A stretch of 64,000 bases of DNA from Natrinema gari JCM 14663 (lineage in GTDB: Archaea > Halobacteriota > Halobacteria > Halobacteriales > Natrialbaceae): assembly GCF_000337175.1 (NCBI RefSeq), contig NZ_AOIJ01000049.1, positions 1 through 64,000 of the forward strand. The letters are read 5' to 3'. Below the pieces are notes generated by a model. The model saw only the letters and a program-made list of their open reading frames with translations. It was not told where the DNA came from and did not search any database. The position numbers were made by a program, and so were the translations under genes. This document shows, in pieces, positions 23,643 through 33,530 of the stretch. How positions within the stretch are numbered: position 1 is the first letter of the stretch; each line of letters begins with the position of its first letter.

Positions 23643-24386
23643 GTGGGCGCTGCCGACCGCGATGGGGACGCGACCGACCGACTCGACAAGGACGCCGTCC
23701 GCGACCGCGTCTGGGACGACCTGGAGGAACGCGGCGAAGCCCGCTTTCCGTTCCCACCCCACGGCCGCATTCCGAACTTCGCCGGGGCGAGCGAGGCCGC
23801 CGACCGACTGGCCGACCAACCCGAGTGGACCGAGGCGACGACGATCAAAGCGAACCCCGACGCACCGCAACTCCCCGTCCGCCGGCGTGCGCTGCGCGAG
23901 GGAAAGACGGTCTACATGGCGGTTCCCCGCCTTCGCGACGAGAAGTGTTTCCTGAAACTCGACCCCGACAACCTCGCGGACTACGACGCGGCGACGACGG
24001 TCTCGGGCTCGGCGGAACACGGCGAACAGATCGGTCCGGACGAGATCGACCGCGTCGATCTGATCGTCTCCGGGAGCGTCGCAATCACCGCGGAGGGCGG
24101 CCGGGTCGGAAAGGGGGAGGGCTACAGCGACCTCGAGTACGCCGTTCTCCGGGAGCTCGGCCTCGTCGACGACGCGACGCCGGTCGCGACCACCGTCCAC
24201 GAGCGACAGCTGATCGCGGAGTCGGTCGCGATCGAGGCCCACGACGTCGCGATGGATCTCGTCGTCACGCCCGAGCGCGTGTGCCGTCCGGAGAGGAGTG
24301 CGCAGCCGACCGGCATCGACTGGGACCTGCTGACGGCCGACCGACTCGCGGAGATTCCGGTTCTGGAACGGCTTCGAACCTCGTAG
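23643..24386 (+). CDS. 5-formyltetrahydrofolate cyclo-ligase-like protein
   Basis: A 247-residue protein of the 5-FTHF cyclo-ligase fold. The GTG start follows a strong ribosome-binding site; an ATG 24 bases upstream is an alternative. Seen features are RFPFPPHGRIPNFAGA near the N-terminus, ATTIKANPDAPQLPVRR, and GSVAITAEGGRVGKGEGYSDLEYA. The last contains the GKGxGYxD motif that binds ATP and folate phosphate in the family. A C-terminal VATTVHERQL segment also fits. Members make 5,10-methenyl-THF from 5-formyl-THF. The archaeal and eukaryotic MTHFSD-type relatives are less certain in function. Co-transcription with moaB is likely. Confidence 0.82.
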   Translation: MGAADRDGDATDRLDKDAVRDRVWDDLEERGEARFPFPPHGRIPNFAGASEAADRLADQPEWTEATTIKANPDAPQLPVRRRALREGKTVYMAVPRLRDEKCFLKLDPDNLADYDAATTVSGSAEHGEQIGPDEIDRVDLIVSGSVAITAEGGRVGKGEGYSDLEYAVLRELGLVDDATPVATTVHERQLIAESVAIEAHDVAMDLVVTPERVCRPERSAQPTGIDWDLLTADRLAEIPVLERLRTS

Positions 24387-24874
24387 CGCGATCCGGGTGA
24401 CCGCGAGGCGGTCGCTGGTGATCGATCGACTGGCGCGGCGGCGGCGACAGAAGGGAGTCCATCCCCGGGACGCGACGGAACCCGCCGCGTCCCGATGCCA
24501 GAATCGCAGGGTGTGACGCGGGCCGGTGGGGTGGGCCCGCGGCAACGAAACCGGTTGGCAGTGGTGGGTGGAAGGGTGCTGTGGTGGGGTTGCTGGAAGT
24601 CGCGGGAGCAGTGGTGGGTGCCATCGGTGAGGCCTGCCCGTTGACCTCCATCCCGACGTAGCGGCGACGATCACTTGAACGGCGGTGATGGTACACCGAT
24701 TTTACGCCGAGTTCTGCCGAGTTCAATTCGATTTCATTCGGTCGAAATCGCCGGTGAGAAAGTTTATACTGCTGAGACAGTCGTTCGGAAAACGGACGGG
24801 CCGAAACGACGATGCCGGCGACCGGATCGGTCCCCCAACCGTCGGCCCGGCCTCGGCGGTCGGGGCCGAAAGCG
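24387..24874. other. Structured 488-base gap, candidate non-coding RNA
   Basis: No convincing reading frame. Three stable hairpins lie close together: GACCGC/GCGGTC (24399-24413), CGGGACGCG/CGCGTCCCG (24466-24494, with a further 3-bp inner stem) and CGCGGGCC/GGCCCGCG (24517-24541). A G-rich tract follows, with GCAGTGGTGGGTG repeated at 24558-24570 and 24608-24620. A TATA element (24762-24768) with a flanking dyad CGATTTC/GAAATCG (24729-24750), plus a tandem GCCGAGTTC repeat (24706-24724), could start a minus-strand transcript of about 350 bases through this region. I could not match it to RNase P RNA or SRP RNA. Confidence 0.4.
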
Positions 24875-25207
24875 TCACTCGACGAGTTCGTCAGCGACGA
24901 CGCTCGCGTCCATCAACTGCGGATCGATCGCGATGTCGAGTTGCCCCTTGACGAACTCGGGGACGGTCCGGTGGGCGTAGACGACGGTCCGGACCTCGTC
25001 GTTCAGATCGCAGACGATCGGGATCGTCGTCGCCTGTCCGACATCGGTCAGGACGTACAGGTCGGCCGTGACGACGCCCGCTTCCTCGAGTTGGGGGCGG
25101 GAGATGACGCCATCGAGTCGGCTCACCGCGACGCCTTCGCTCTCGAGTGCCGTCCCAATGTCGTCCTCGTCGGGACCGGCGACGACGGCGGTCGTCGCGG
25201 AACTCAT
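24875..25207 (-). CDS. Small Rossmann-like conserved haloarchaeal protein downstream of guaAB
   Basis: A 110-residue protein starting [16 protein letters not shown]. The pattern of alternating strands and helices ([53 protein letters not shown]) resembles a half-size TrkA-N or Rossmann module, but the glycine motif is weak. I believe relatives are catalogued as DUF7126 and are sometimes labelled CTP synthetase from their neighbourhood alone. It has none of the catalytic parts of that enzyme. It overlaps the guaAB stop by four bases (ATGA), so it is the last gene of the pyrG-guaAB operon and may tune nucleotide synthesis. Confidence 0.82.
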   Translation of the reverse strand: MSSATTAVVAGPDEDDIGTALESEGVAVSRLDGVISRPQLEEAGVVTADLYVLTDVGQATTIPIVCDLNDEVRTVVYAHRTVPEFVKGQLDIAIDPQLMDASVVADELVE

Positions 25208-26121
25208 TCGTACTCGATCGTCGCGGGCGGTTTGTGGGTCACGTCGTAGACGACGCGGGCGACGTTCTCGTGGGAGCCCGTGATCCGGGATTGAATCCGC
25301 TGGAGCGTCTCCCAATCGATCTCCTGGGCACGGGCGGTCATCCCGTCGCGTGACTCGACCGAGCGGACGGAAACGACCCAGCCGTGGACGCGGTTGTCAC
25401 CCTTGACGCCCGTCGCCTTGCCAATGACGGCCGCCAGCGCCTGCCATGGCTCGTACTCCTCGAGTTCCTCCTCGACGACGTGGTTGGCCTCGCGGGCGAC
25501 CTCGAGTTTCTCCGCGGTGATCTCGCCGATGATCCGCACGGCGAGGCCGGGACCGGGGAACGGCATGCGCTCGGAGATGATCTCCTCGAGGCCGAGCTCG
25601 CGTGCGACCTCGCGGACCTCGTCCTTGTAGAGATCGCGCATGGGTTCGACGATGCCCTCGAAGTCGACGACTTCGGGGAGGCCGCCGACGTTGTGGTGGG
25701 ACTTGATCGTCCCCTCGCTCTCGATGCGATCGGGGTAGATCGTCCCCTGCACGAGGTAGTCGGCGTCGACATTCGTGGCGACCGTTTCGAACTCCCGGAT
25801 GAACTGCTCGCCGATGATGTGGCGTTTCTCCTCGGGATCGGTGACGCCTTCCAGTGCGTCGAGGAACCGGTCCTGTGCCTCCACGATCCGGAGACTGTCC
25901 ATGTAGCCGAAGGTTTCGCGGATCTCCTCGGTTTCGCCTTTCCGCATCAATCCGGTGTCGACGTAGACCGGCGTGAGCTGGTCGCCGATCGCCTCGTAGG
26001 CCAGCGCGGCGGCCGTCGAGGAGTCGACGCCGCCCGACAGCGCGATGACGGCGTTCGCGTCGCCGATTTGCTCGTCGATCTCTGCGACTGCGTCTGGAAC
26101 GAACGTGTCGGTGTCTACCAT
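25204..26121 (-). CDS. guaAB: GMP synthase subunit B (ATP pyrophosphatase)
   Basis: A 305-residue archaeal GMP synthase ATP-pyrophosphatase subunit, which aminates XMP to GMP using ammonia from a separate amidotransferase subunit (not in this window). The PP-loop is [14 protein letters not shown] (about 28-41). The C-terminal dimerisation domain shows [16 protein letters not shown] and ends [19 protein letters not shown], as expected of GuaA. The length fits the split archaeal form. It begins one base inside the pyrG stop (TGATG) and overlaps the next gene by four bases. Confidence 0.96.
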   Translation of the reverse strand: MVDTDTFVPDAVAEIDEQIGDANAVIALSGGVDSSTAAALAYEAIGDQLTPVYVDTGLMRKGETEEIRETFGYMDSLRIVEAQDRFLDALEGVTDPEEKRHIIGEQFIREFETVATNVDADYLVQGTIYPDRIESEGTIKSHHNVGGLPEVVDFEGIVEPMRDLYKDEVREVARELGLEEIISERMPFPGPGLAVRIIGEITAEKLEVAREANHVVEEELEEYEPWQALAAVIGKATGVKGDNRVHGWVVSVRSVESRDGMTARAQEIDWETLQRIQSRITGSHENVARVVYDVTHKPPATIEYE

Positions 26122-27806
26122 CAGTGGGTTACCTCGGTTTCCGCGTCGGTGTCGGTAGCTTCGGGGTCGGTGTCGTCATCATCATCGGATTCCTCGATGA
26201 CAGCCTCGACCAGCCCCAGGAACGGCGGGCTCGGCTGGCCGGGTCGGGACGTGTACTCGGGGTGGAACTGCGTCCCGACGAAGAACGGGTGCTCCTCGAG
26301 TTCGAGGATCTCCATCCGGTTGCCCGCGGTACCCGAGAAGACGAGCGGTTCGTCTTCGAACGCGTCGAAGTACTCGGGGTTGACCTCGTAGCGGTGGCGG
26401 TGTCGCTCCGAACAGGAGGTGTCGCCGTACAGGTCGTAGGCCAACGTTTCAGGTTCGATAACGGTCGTATGCTCGCCGAGTCGCATCGTCCCGCCCATGT
26501 CCTCGACCTCGTACTGTTCGGGCAGGATGTCGATGACCGGGTGGGGCGTGTCTTCCTCCATCTCGGCGGAGTGAGCGCCCTCGAAGCCCAGCACGTTCCG
26601 GGCGTACTCGACGACCGCCATCTGGAAGCCCAGACAGAGCCCGAGGAACGGAACGTCGTTCTCGCGGGCGTACTGGACCGCACGGATCTTGCCCTCGGAG
26701 CCGCGCATCCCGAACCCGCCGGGGACGATGACCCCGTCCATCCCCTCGAGTTGGCCGTCGTGGCCCTCGCTCAACTCGTCGGCTGCGACCCAGTGGACGG
26801 TCACGTCGACGCCGATCTCGAAGCCGGCGTGTTTCAGCGACTCGTGGATCGACATGTACGCGTCCTCGAGGTCGTACTTGCCGACCAGCGCGATGTCGAT
26901 CTCGCCGTCTTTCTCGGTGGTGACGATCTCGCGCCAGTCGTTCGCCCGTTCGCCCTCCGGCAGGGCCTCGTCGGCCAGCCCGAAGTGCTCGAGGACGTAC
27001 TGGTCCAATCCCTCGTCTTCGACCATCAGCGGGACGTGATAGACATCCTCGACGTCGGGGTTCGAGAACACCGCCTCCGTGGGAATGTCACAGAACAGCG
27101 CGATCTTCTCCTTGGTCTCGGGATCGAGCCGATCTTCACAGCGGCCGACGATCACGTCCGGCTGGAGGCCGATCGAACGGACCTCCTTGACCGAGTGCTG
27201 GGTCGGCTTGGTCTTTTGCTCGCCGTTCTTCGAGTACGGGACGAGGGTCACGTGGGTAAAGAGGACGTTCTCCTCGGGTTCCTCGTGGGCGAACTGGCGC
27301 AGGGCCTCGAGGTAGGGCATTCCCTCGATGTCCCCGACTGTGCCGCCGACTTCGATGATACAGACATCGGTGCCTTTGGCGGCCTCGCGGATGCGCCGCT
27401 TGATGTCGTCGGTGATATGGGGGATGATCTGGACCGTCTTGCCCAGGTAGTCCCCCGCGCGTTCCTTCTCGATGACGTGCTGGTAGGTCTTGCCCGTCGT
27501 GATGTTGTGGTCCGAGGTCATGTCGATATCGAGGAACCGCTCGTAGTTCCCCAGATCGAGGTCGACCTCGCCGCCGTCCTCCAAGACGTAGACCTCCCCG
27601 TGCTGGTAGGGGTTCATCGTCCCCGCGTCGACGTTCAGGTACGGGTCGATCTTCACTGCGGTGACGTCGAACCCGGCGTTTTTGAGGAGTCGGCCGGTGC
27701 TCGCGGCCGTAATCCCCTTGCCGAGTCCCGACATGACGCCGCCGGTGACGAAGATGAACTTGTTCCCCAGCGAGGGGTCATAATGAGTGTCCGATTCCGT
27801 CGGCAT
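26121..27806 (-). CDS. pyrG: CTP synthase
   Basis: A 561-residue CTP synthase, converting UTP to CTP with ATP and glutamine. The start [12 protein letters not shown] (ATG 27804-27806) is favoured over an ATG 45 bases upstream, because a TATA-like element lies about 26 bases before it. The N-terminal synthetase domain has [17 protein letters not shown] and [13 protein letters not shown]. The C-terminal class I glutamine amidotransferase has the nucleophile in [10 protein letters not shown] and the His/Glu pair in GTQFHPEY. The acidic C-terminal tail ([18 protein letters not shown]) is a halophilic addition. It is first in the pyrG-guaAB operon. Confidence 0.97.
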   Translation of the reverse strand: MPTESDTHYDPSLGNKFIFVTGGVMSGLGKGITAASTGRLLKNAGFDVTAVKIDPYLNVDAGTMNPYQHGEVYVLEDGGEVDLDLGNYERFLDIDMTSDHNITTGKTYQHVIEKERAGDYLGKTVQIIPHITDDIKRRIREAAKGTDVCIIEVGGTVGDIEGMPYLEALRQFAHEEPEENVLFTHVTLVPYSKNGEQKTKPTQHSVKEVRSIGLQPDVIVGRCEDRLDPETKEKIALFCDIPTEAVFSNPDVEDVYHVPLMVEDEGLDQYVLEHFGLADEALPEGERANDWREIVTTEKDGEIDIALVGKYDLEDAYMSIHESLKHAGFEIGVDVTVHWVAADELSEGHDGQLEGMDGVIVPGGFGMRGSEGKIRAVQYARENDVPFLGLCLGFQMAVVEYARNVLGFEGAHSAEMEEDTPHPVIDILPEQYEVEDMGGTMRLGEHTTVIEPETLAYDLYGDTSCSERHRHRYEVNPEYFDAFEDEPLVFSGTAGNRMEILELEEHPFFVGTQFHPEYTSRPGQPSPPFLGLVEAVIEESDDDDDTDPEATDTDAETEVTH

Positions 27807-27895
27807 ACCGAGTGTGCGCGCGACCGCTTGAAAACGATTTCGGGACCGCACCGCCTCCGACAGAGGTTGTCACTCCCGGCCGGCGGAGCCACCGG

Positions 27896-28111
27896 TCACT
27901 CGGCCGTCGATTCCCCTGGAGTCTCGTCTCGCACGGCGACGATCTCGGCCTGCTGGAGGGATTCGATGCCGCACTCCATCCGCACCTGGATCGTCCGTCC
28001 GGGGAGGGCCGGGTCGCCCTCGTCGATCGGGTCCTGTGGTACCGAGACAGTCCGGGTATCGGGAGAGTTGTTGACGACCATCGGTGCGACGACACCGACG
28101 GAGATGTGCAC
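27896..28111 (-). CDS. Small hypothetical protein between infB and pyrG
   Basis: A 71-residue candidate starting at GTG (VHISVGVVAPMVVNNSPDT). It reads like a compact beta-rich domain (RTVSVPQDPIDEGDPALPG, TIQVRMECGIESLQQAEIVAVRD). The codon pattern is haloarchaeal on this strand, whereas the opposite-strand frame over the same bases is arginine-rich. I do not recognise a family. A longer ATG-initiated version to 28183 is possible. Confidence 0.5.
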   Translation of the reverse strand: MHISVGVVAPMVVNNSPDTRTVSVPQDPIDEGDPALPGRTIQVRMECGIESLQQAEIVAVRDETPGESTAE

Positions 28112-28193
28112 CCTCAGCGGAGTTTCCGATGGGAAAGCGGTTACCCAGTCCCCTCCGTACGCGAGACCAAAACAACGACTCACCGATAGGTCA

Positions 28194-29993
28194 TTATTTG
28201 CCCCAGAAGGGGTCCCGACTGCGCTGCTTGTCGAGGTACATGTTCAGCGCCTCGAGTTCGTCGCCGGGGATCTCGCTGGCCAGTTCCTGTTCGAGGATCT
28301 TCGCGTGTTTCTCGGGGATCTCGGCCCAGAGTTCGTCGTCTTCCTCGATTCCGCGGCCGACGGTGGGGCCGTCGATGGCGACCGAGACGCGATTTCCGGC
28401 GCGGGCCTCGTCGACGTCCTCGCCCTGTTCCTGAATGCCTTTGATCTGGCCGACGCGCTCGGGCTCGTTGCCCTCGAACTTGACGACGTTGGCGTTGGTC
28501 TGGATCGTTCCCGCGTTCACCTCGACGCCGACGACCGCGGGATCGTTCTGGCGGAAAGTGTGGTCCGGCAGGATCCGGAATCGGGCGGGCCGGGTGATGT
28601 TCTCGAGGATGGTGTCCTGTTGGGCCTGCTCGATCCCCTCGACGTACTCCTCGTACTCTTCGATGAGCTGATAGATGACCTCGTCGGTGAAGATCGTCAC
28701 GTTCTCGATCTCCGCGCGCTGGTCGGCGTCGTCGAGGACGTCGACGTTGAAACCGAGAATGGCCTTCTGCTTGCCGTCCTCGGCCGTCGAGGCGACCGAG
28801 ACGTCCCGCGGCGCGACGTCGCCGACCTCCGCGCGGACGATCGGCACCTCCGCGTCGTCCAAGGCGTCGGCCATCGCCTCGAGGCTGCCCAGCGTGTCCG
28901 CCTTGACGACGACGCCTTCCTCGGCGGTGTCGACGGCGATGTCCGCGAGTTCGGCCTGGACTTCGTCGATGACCGCGTCGAGATCGCGGTCGCGGACGAC
29001 CCGAACCGGCGCGCCGGCCATCGCGTCCGCGAGTTCGGGCGCGGCGACCTTGATCCCGGACGCGGCCGACACCTCGTCTACCTTTTCGAACCGGCTCTCG
29101 GTCCGGATCTCCGCGAGCGGCCGCGGCTGGAGCAACGCGCGGACGTCGGTGACGATCGGTTCGTTCTGCCCGCCGACGACGATCCGATCGTCCGACCGGA
29201 TCGTCCCGTCGTACAGTACTGTATCGACCGTCGTCCCGAACCCTTTCTCCTCTTTGACCTCGAGAACGGTGCCGACGCCGGGGCCGGCGACGTCGATCTC
29301 CATCTCCTCTTTCATGTAGCGCTGGGAGAGGCCCATCATGACCGTCAGGAGGTCCGGGACCCCCTCGCCGGTCATCGCCGAGACGGGGACGACGCCGACG
29401 TTGCGCTGGAAGTTCTGGACGCGCCAGTAGAGGTCCGCGGAGAACCCCTCGTCGGAGAGGTTGCCGATGATCTCGTAGAGACTCTCGTCGAGTCGTCCGC
29501 GTACGCGATCGGACTGGGCCTCGTAGGTGTCGTTGATCGGCGAATCCTCGTTTGCGTTCCAGCCCGGAACGGTGTCGATCTTGTTCGCCGCGACGATGAA
29601 CGGGGTTTCCGACCGCCGGAGGATATCCAGGGCCTCGAGCGTCTGGGGCTGGAAGCCGTCGTTGACGTCGACGACGAGGATGGCGATGTCAGCCAGCGCC
29701 CCCCCGCGAGAGCGCAGCGTGGTAAAGGAGTGATGACCCGGGGTGTCGATGAAGAGGAGGCCGGGGAGGTCGAAGTCGTCCGGGTCGACGAGTTCGCCCG
29801 CGATCGTGGAGATGATGTCCAGCGGAACGGCGGTCGCGCCGATGTGCTGGGTAATCGCGCCTGCTTCGCCCTCGATGACCGCGGAGCCGCGGATCTTATC
29901 GAGGAGACTTGTCTTGCCGTGATCGACGTGTCCGAGGACGGCGACGATCGGCGTTCTGAGAGATGTGGGGTCGCGTGTATCCGTGTCCGACAT
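28194..29993 (-). CDS. infB: Translation initiation factor IF-2 (aIF5B)
   Basis: A 599-residue archaeal/eukaryal-type IF2/eIF5B GTPase that promotes subunit joining. The G domain begins at once: GHVDHGKT (21-28), DTPGH (83-87), NKID (137-140). Domains II-IV follow: KEEKGFGTTVDTVLYDGTI, VVVKADTLGSLEAMADAL and ARFRILPDHTFRQNDPAVVGVEVNAG. No bacterial N-terminal extension and no intein is present. A TATA-like element (30016-30023 complement) about 27 bases upstream suggests a leaderless mRNA. Confidence 0.97.
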   Translation of the reverse strand: MSDTDTRDPTSLRTPIVAVLGHVDHGKTSLLDKIRGSAVIEGEAGAITQHIGATAVPLDIISTIAGELVDPDDFDLPGLLFIDTPGHHSFTTLRSRGGALADIAILVVDVNDGFQPQTLEALDILRRSETPFIVAANKIDTVPGWNANEDSPINDTYEAQSDRVRGRLDESLYEIIGNLSDEGFSADLYWRVQNFQRNVGVVPVSAMTGEGVPDLLTVMMGLSQRYMKEEMEIDVAGPGVGTVLEVKEEKGFGTTVDTVLYDGTIRSDDRIVVGGQNEPIVTDVRALLQPRPLAEIRTESRFEKVDEVSAASGIKVAAPELADAMAGAPVRVVRDRDLDAVIDEVQAELADIAVDTAEEGVVVKADTLGSLEAMADALDDAEVPIVRAEVGDVAPRDVSVASTAEDGKQKAILGFNVDVLDDADQRAEIENVTIFTDEVIYQLIEEYEEYVEGIEQAQQDTILENITRPARFRILPDHTFRQNDPAVVGVEVNAGTIQTNANVVKFEGNEPERVGQIKGIQEQGEDVDEARAGNRVSVAIDGPTVGRGIEEDDELWAEIPEKHAKILEQELASEIPGDELEALNMYLDKQRSRDPFWGK

Positions 29994-30210
29994 GATGAAC
30001 CACCCGAGAAGGTCTTACCTAAAACCTCCGTAGCACCGTAGTTAAACCCATCGTCATCGACGGTCCGCCGAGCACGTCCGCACGCGGTTTCCTCATCCTT
30101 GCTGAGTGGACGGCCACCGTTGGCAGTTCGGTCGACTGCGATCCCGATCACCGAGACGGTACACGCTCGCCCCGGCCGGTGTCTGCCGCTCGTATGCCGG
30201 ACCCCGTGGT

Positions 30211-30217
30211 CTTTAAT
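30211..30217 (+). promoter_or_regulatory. TATA element of the PRC-barrel/nob1 operon
   Basis: TTTAATA is centred about 28 bases before the ATG at 30242. Confidence 0.55.
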
Positions 30218-30241
30218 ACCGATTAGTAAGTACGGGCATGC

Positions 30242-30487
30242 ATGAGCGATATACTCGCTGAAAACCTCTCGGGGAAGTCCGTCATGGGGTCCGACGGCAC
30301 CGAGCTCGGACTGCTCTACAACATCACGATGGATCTGAAATCCGGCAAACTTCACGATCTCGTCATCGAGCCCGACGAGGAACTGTCCCGGCGCGCCGTC
30401 GATTTCGACAACGACGACGCCGGCCGCTTTCTCGTTCCCGTCAACCGCGTCCAAGCGGTGAAAGACTACATCGTCGTCCAGCGCTAA
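30242..30487 (+). CDS. PRC-barrel domain protein
   Basis: An 81-residue single PRC-barrel (ENLSGKSVMGSDGTELGLLYNITMD, LHDLVIEPDE, RFLVPVNRVQAVKDYIVV). These small barrels bind RNA or protein partners; in archaea they are often encoded beside RNA-processing genes. Here nob1 follows after 4 bases, so a role in rRNA maturation or ribosome assembly is likely by association. Confidence 0.9.
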   Translation: MSDILAENLSGKSVMGSDGTELGLLYNITMDLKSGKLHDLVIEPDEELSRRAVDFDNDDAGRFLVPVNRVQAVKDYIVVQR

Positions 30488-30491
30488 CGGT

Positions 30492-30950
30492 ATGTACGTT
30501 CTCGACTCCTCCGCTTTTATCCACGACTTTCACACGACAGAACAGACTGCAACGATCCCGCTCGTCCGCGAGGAACTCGAGGACGAGAGCGCCTATCGCT
30601 ACGATGCGATGGAAGGCTCCGGGATGCACATTCACATTCCCAACGACGACACCACCGAGAAGGTCGAACGCGCGGCACGCGAGTCCGGCGACCTCGAGGT
30701 CCTCTCGAACACCGACGTTCGGCTCGTCGCGGCGAGTTTCGAACTCGATGCGACCCTGGTGACCGACGACTACGCGATGCAAAACGTCGCGGAGAAACTC
30801 AACGTCGCGGTCGAAGTGATCGCCCGGGAGGGAATCGACGAACAGCGCCAGTGGCTGTACCAGTGTCAAGGCTGTGGCCGCGAGTTCGACGAGGAGAAAG
30901 ACCGGTGTCCGATCTGCGGGTCCGAACTGGCCCGGAAGAACCCGTCGTAG
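30492..30950 (+). CDS. nob1: Endoribonuclease Nob1
   Basis: A 152-residue Nob1: an N-terminal PIN nuclease domain and a C-terminal zinc ribbon. PIN acidic residues are D5 (YVLDSSAFI), D75 (NTDVRL) and D92/D93 (TDDYAM). The ribbon ligands are C125, C128, C139 and C142 (YQCQGCG, RCPICGS). Nob1 cuts the 3' end of 16S rRNA in late small-subunit maturation. Full length for archaeal Nob1. Confidence 0.95.
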   Translation: MYVLDSSAFIHDFHTTEQTATIPLVREELEDESAYRYDAMEGSGMHIHIPNDDTTEKVERAARESGDLEVLSNTDVRLVAASFELDATLVTDDYAMQNVAEKLNVAVEVIAREGIDEQRQWLYQCQGCGREFDEEKDRCPICGSELARKNPS

Positions 30951-31010
30951 CTCGCTCCCCTCTGCTGTCGAATCGGCCGCCCGGGAGCCCCGCCGAGACC
31001 GCGCGCTCGA

Positions 31011-32132
31011 TCAGCCGTAGGTGAAATAGAGGTTCGCGAAGAGCAACGCGTTGTAGACCCCGTGGATCAGCGCCGGGACGAGGAGGTTGTCGGTCCGCTC
31101 GTAGATCGTTCCGAGCACGATTGCGAGCCCGAAGATCGTCCCGAGGCTGGCGATCACCGCACCCAGTCCGGCGGTGGCGTACGCGAGCACGTGTACCGCC
31201 GCGAAGATGACGCTGGCCACGGCGACCGCGCCGGCCCGCGAGAACGAGTCGTACAGCGACTTCTGGATGATGTTCCGATAGAGCAGTTCCTCGAACGGGC
31301 CGATAATCAGGACGGCGAACGGCACCAACACGAGCATGAGTTGGGGGTTCTCCTGGGCCCGCTGGGTCGTCGAGTGATCGGCGCTTTCTACGCCGGCTGA
31401 CTGCATGACCACGGAAATCACGAAAAGCGCCCCGAAGAGGACGACCAGTCCCCCGACGGTCCAGCCGATGTCTCGCAACGTCGGCCGCCGAAGATCGATA
31501 AACGACAGGTCCCGGTCGGTCAACGCGAGGTATCCGCCCGCCACGAGCGTCGTTCCGATGGCCATGCAGACCTGGGTGAAAACCGTGTCTTCGACCCCTG
31601 AAACCGGCTCGAGAAGCGCGAACACCGGCAGGGAGAGGGTGGCGTAAACCAGCGGCGTCACGAGGAGGCCCGCGATACCGACGCCGGAGAGGACGACCAC
31701 CTGTCGGCTCCGACGCATGAGCCCCTGCCCGTTGATTCCATAGTAATCCGCGACCCCGGCGGCGGCGGTGAGCCCGCCGGTGACGAAGGCGACGAACACG
31801 ATCGGGACCGACACCGAACTCGTCGGCAGCGTAGCCGGCGCGGTGACGCCCTGATTCAACGCGTAACCGGCGAGCATGACGACAGCCACGCTCGAGACGG
31901 CGGCGATCGGACCGGCGATTCGCCCCTCGAGACCGCCGTGACGCTGGGCCAGAAACGCGAGGACGGCAGCGAGGGCGAACCCGGCCCCGGCCAGGACGGT
32001 CGGATCGTCGACGCCGCTGCGAACGGGGACGAGCATGGCGACCATCGTGACCGCCGAGAGGACGGTTCCGATGCCGGGGACCACGTCGGACGCGATCGGG
32101 CCGGCGTCGTCGGCCCGTGCAGTCTGGCTCAT
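31011..32132 (-). CDS. CPBP/CAAX-type intramembrane protease
   Basis: A 373-residue polytopic membrane protein with about nine spans. The C-terminal third holds the CPBP glutamic-protease motifs: GPFEELLYRNII (E281, E282, R286), FAAVHVLAY (H314) and IHGVYNALLF (H357). The start MSQTARADDAG follows a conserved cytoplasmic leader; an ATG 39 bases upstream is less likely. The family cleaves prenylated or signal-like membrane substrates. The substrate in haloarchaea is unknown. Confidence 0.9.
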   Translation of the reverse strand: MSQTARADDAGPIASDVVPGIGTVLSAVTMVAMLVPVRSGVDDPTVLAGAGFALAAVLAFLAQRHGGLEGRIAGPIAAVSSVAVVMLAGYALNQGVTAPATLPTSSVSVPIVFVAFVTGGLTAAAGVADYYGINGQGLMRRSRQVVVLSGVGIAGLLVTPLVYATLSLPVFALLEPVSGVEDTVFTQVCMAIGTTLVAGGYLALTDRDLSFIDLRRPTLRDIGWTVGGLVVLFGALFVISVVMQSAGVESADHSTTQRAQENPQLMLVLVPFAVLIIGPFEELLYRNIIQKSLYDSFSRAGAVAVASVIFAAVHVLAYATAGLGAVIASLGTIFGLAIVLGTIYERTDNLLVPALIHGVYNALLFANLYFTYG

Positions 32133-32234
32133 AGTAGAGTATTCGTGTCCGGACTCATAGGCACACCGCAACCGAACGGGGCGACCGGTCCGACCGCACC
32201 GACTCGAGTCGACGGTCGGGGAACGGACGCCGGG

Positions 32235-33530
32235 CTACCGCTCGACGCGAAGTTCGGTCTTCTCGGCGACGGCCGCGGCCTCCGCGAAGTCACCGCCGCC
32301 GAGCAGGCCGCGGGTCGCCTTCTTCGCCCACTCGACGGCAGGCTGTTCGAACGTGTTCACGCCGTAGAGTTCGCCCGCAAGGACGCAGGCGGCTTCCATC
32401 CCGTAGAGCAGCCCGCCGAGTTCGTACTCGTCGATGTGCTCGAGTTCGACGCGGACGTTCGGTCGGCCGGTGGCCGCGAGGCTCGCTTCCGTGGCCTCGA
32501 ACTCCGCTGTACGCAGTTCGCCGAGCGTCGCGTCGCCGAGGTACGCCAGATCCTCGACGTCGGTGGTGGGAATCGGGCGGTCAGCACTCTCCTCGGTCGT
32601 GACGAAGGTGACGAGCTTGTCCCGCGGGCCCGCGCGGTAAAGCTGTAGTTGCGAGTGCTGGTCGGTGACGCCGAGGGCTCGCACCGGCGTCTGTCCGAGG
32701 TCGTCCTTCCCGAGGCTCTCGGCCCACAACTGGGCGAACCACTCCGCGGACGTCTCGAGGGATTCGGCGTAGGGCATGATCGCGTTGATCCCGGCACCCC
32801 GCTGATCCAGCGCGTACGTCGTCGCGCCGTAGGCGTAGGCCGGACAGTCGAACAGCGACCCTGATAGCGTCTCGCGCTCGGCGGCCGCGCCCGCGAGCAG
32901 CGCCTCGAGATCGTGGCCGCAGACGGCCGCGGCGACCATGCCAACCGCCGACAGCGCCGAGAAGCGACCCGGAACGCCGTCGGGAACCAGCAGCGACGGC
33001 AGCCCGTGTCGCTCCGCGAGGTCCCGGAGCGGGCCCGAGTCACCGGTCGTGACGATGGTTCGCTCGGTCCAGTCGACGCCGGCCGACTCGAACGCCTCGC
33101 GGACGACGAGGAAATTCGCCAGCGTCTCCGCCGTCGTCCCCGAACGCGAAACCACGTTGATTGCCGTCTCCGCGAGCGGGAGTCGCTCGAGGTGGCTCGA
33201 GACCCACTCGGGGTCGACGTTGTCGAGGAACACCGTCTCGGTGTCCGACTCGAGGGCGTTCGTGATCGTCGCCGCACCGAGGGAGCTGCCGCCGATCCCG
33301 ATGGTGAGCAGCGCCTCGGCGTCGATGACCGGGTCGACCGCTGTACGGATCTCGTCCGGATCGGTCCGCTCGGGCAGGTTCAGCGCCTCGTACCCGTGTT
33401 CTTCGTTCGCCATTCCCGTCTCGATCCGTTCGTGGGCGGTCGCTACTTGCTCGTCCAAGCGCTCGAGGGACTCCCGCGAGACGCCCGGCGACGCGACCGA
33501 CGAAAGCGCGTTTCCGATGTCGACGTTCAT
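32235..33530 (-). CDS. pgi: Glucose-6-phosphate isomerase
   Basis: A 431-residue PGI of the SIS-fold (PGI superfamily) type. It interconverts glucose-6-P and fructose-6-P, mainly for gluconeogenesis in haloarchaea. Seen motifs: LTIGIGGSSLGAATITNAL, NVVSRSGTTAETLANF, VPDGVPGRFSALSAVG, and the C-terminal ELYGVNTFEQPAVEWAKK with the catalytic Lys. A TATA-like CTTTAG lies about 26 bases upstream. It is not part of the chitin island. Confidence 0.96.
   Translation of the reverse strand: MNVDIGNALSSVASPGVSRESLERLDEQVATAHERIETGMANEEHGYEALNLPERTDPDEIRTAVDPVIDAEALLTIGIGGSSLGAATITNALESDTETVFLDNVDPEWVSSHLERLPLAETAINVVSRSGTTAETLANFLVVREAFESAGVDWTERTIVTTGDSGPLRDLAERHGLPSLLVPDGVPGRFSALSAVGMVAAAVCGHDLEALLAGAAAERETLSGSLFDCPAYAYGATTYALDQRGAGINAIMPYAESLETSAEWFAQLWAESLGKDDLGQTPVRALGVTDQHSQLQLYRAGPRDKLVTFVTTEESADRPIPTTDVEDLAYLGDATLGELRTAEFEATEASLAATGRPNVRVELEHIDEYELGGLLYGMEAACVLAGELYGVNTFEQPAVEWAKKATRGLLGGGDFAEAAAVAEKTELRVER

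Noticed and set aside
24387-24874. RNase P RNA or SRP RNA
   Set aside because: Structured, but I could not find the universally conserved core sequences of either RNA on either strand. A covariance-model search would settle it.
27812-28189. A plus-strand frame opposite the small gene at 27896-28111
   Set aside because: Its composition is rich in Arg and His, whereas the minus-strand reading has the acidic, beta-rich look of a haloarchaeal protein.
26124-30041. A 1305-codon open frame on the plus strand
   Set aside because: It lies antisense to guaAB-pyrG-infB, is open only because of GC-rich codon bias, and its translation has no recognisable domain.
32235-33530. pgi as a step of the chitin pathway
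   Set aside because: It is 14 kb from the island, has its own promoter, and is a standard gluconeogenic gene. Nothing links it to glucosamine.
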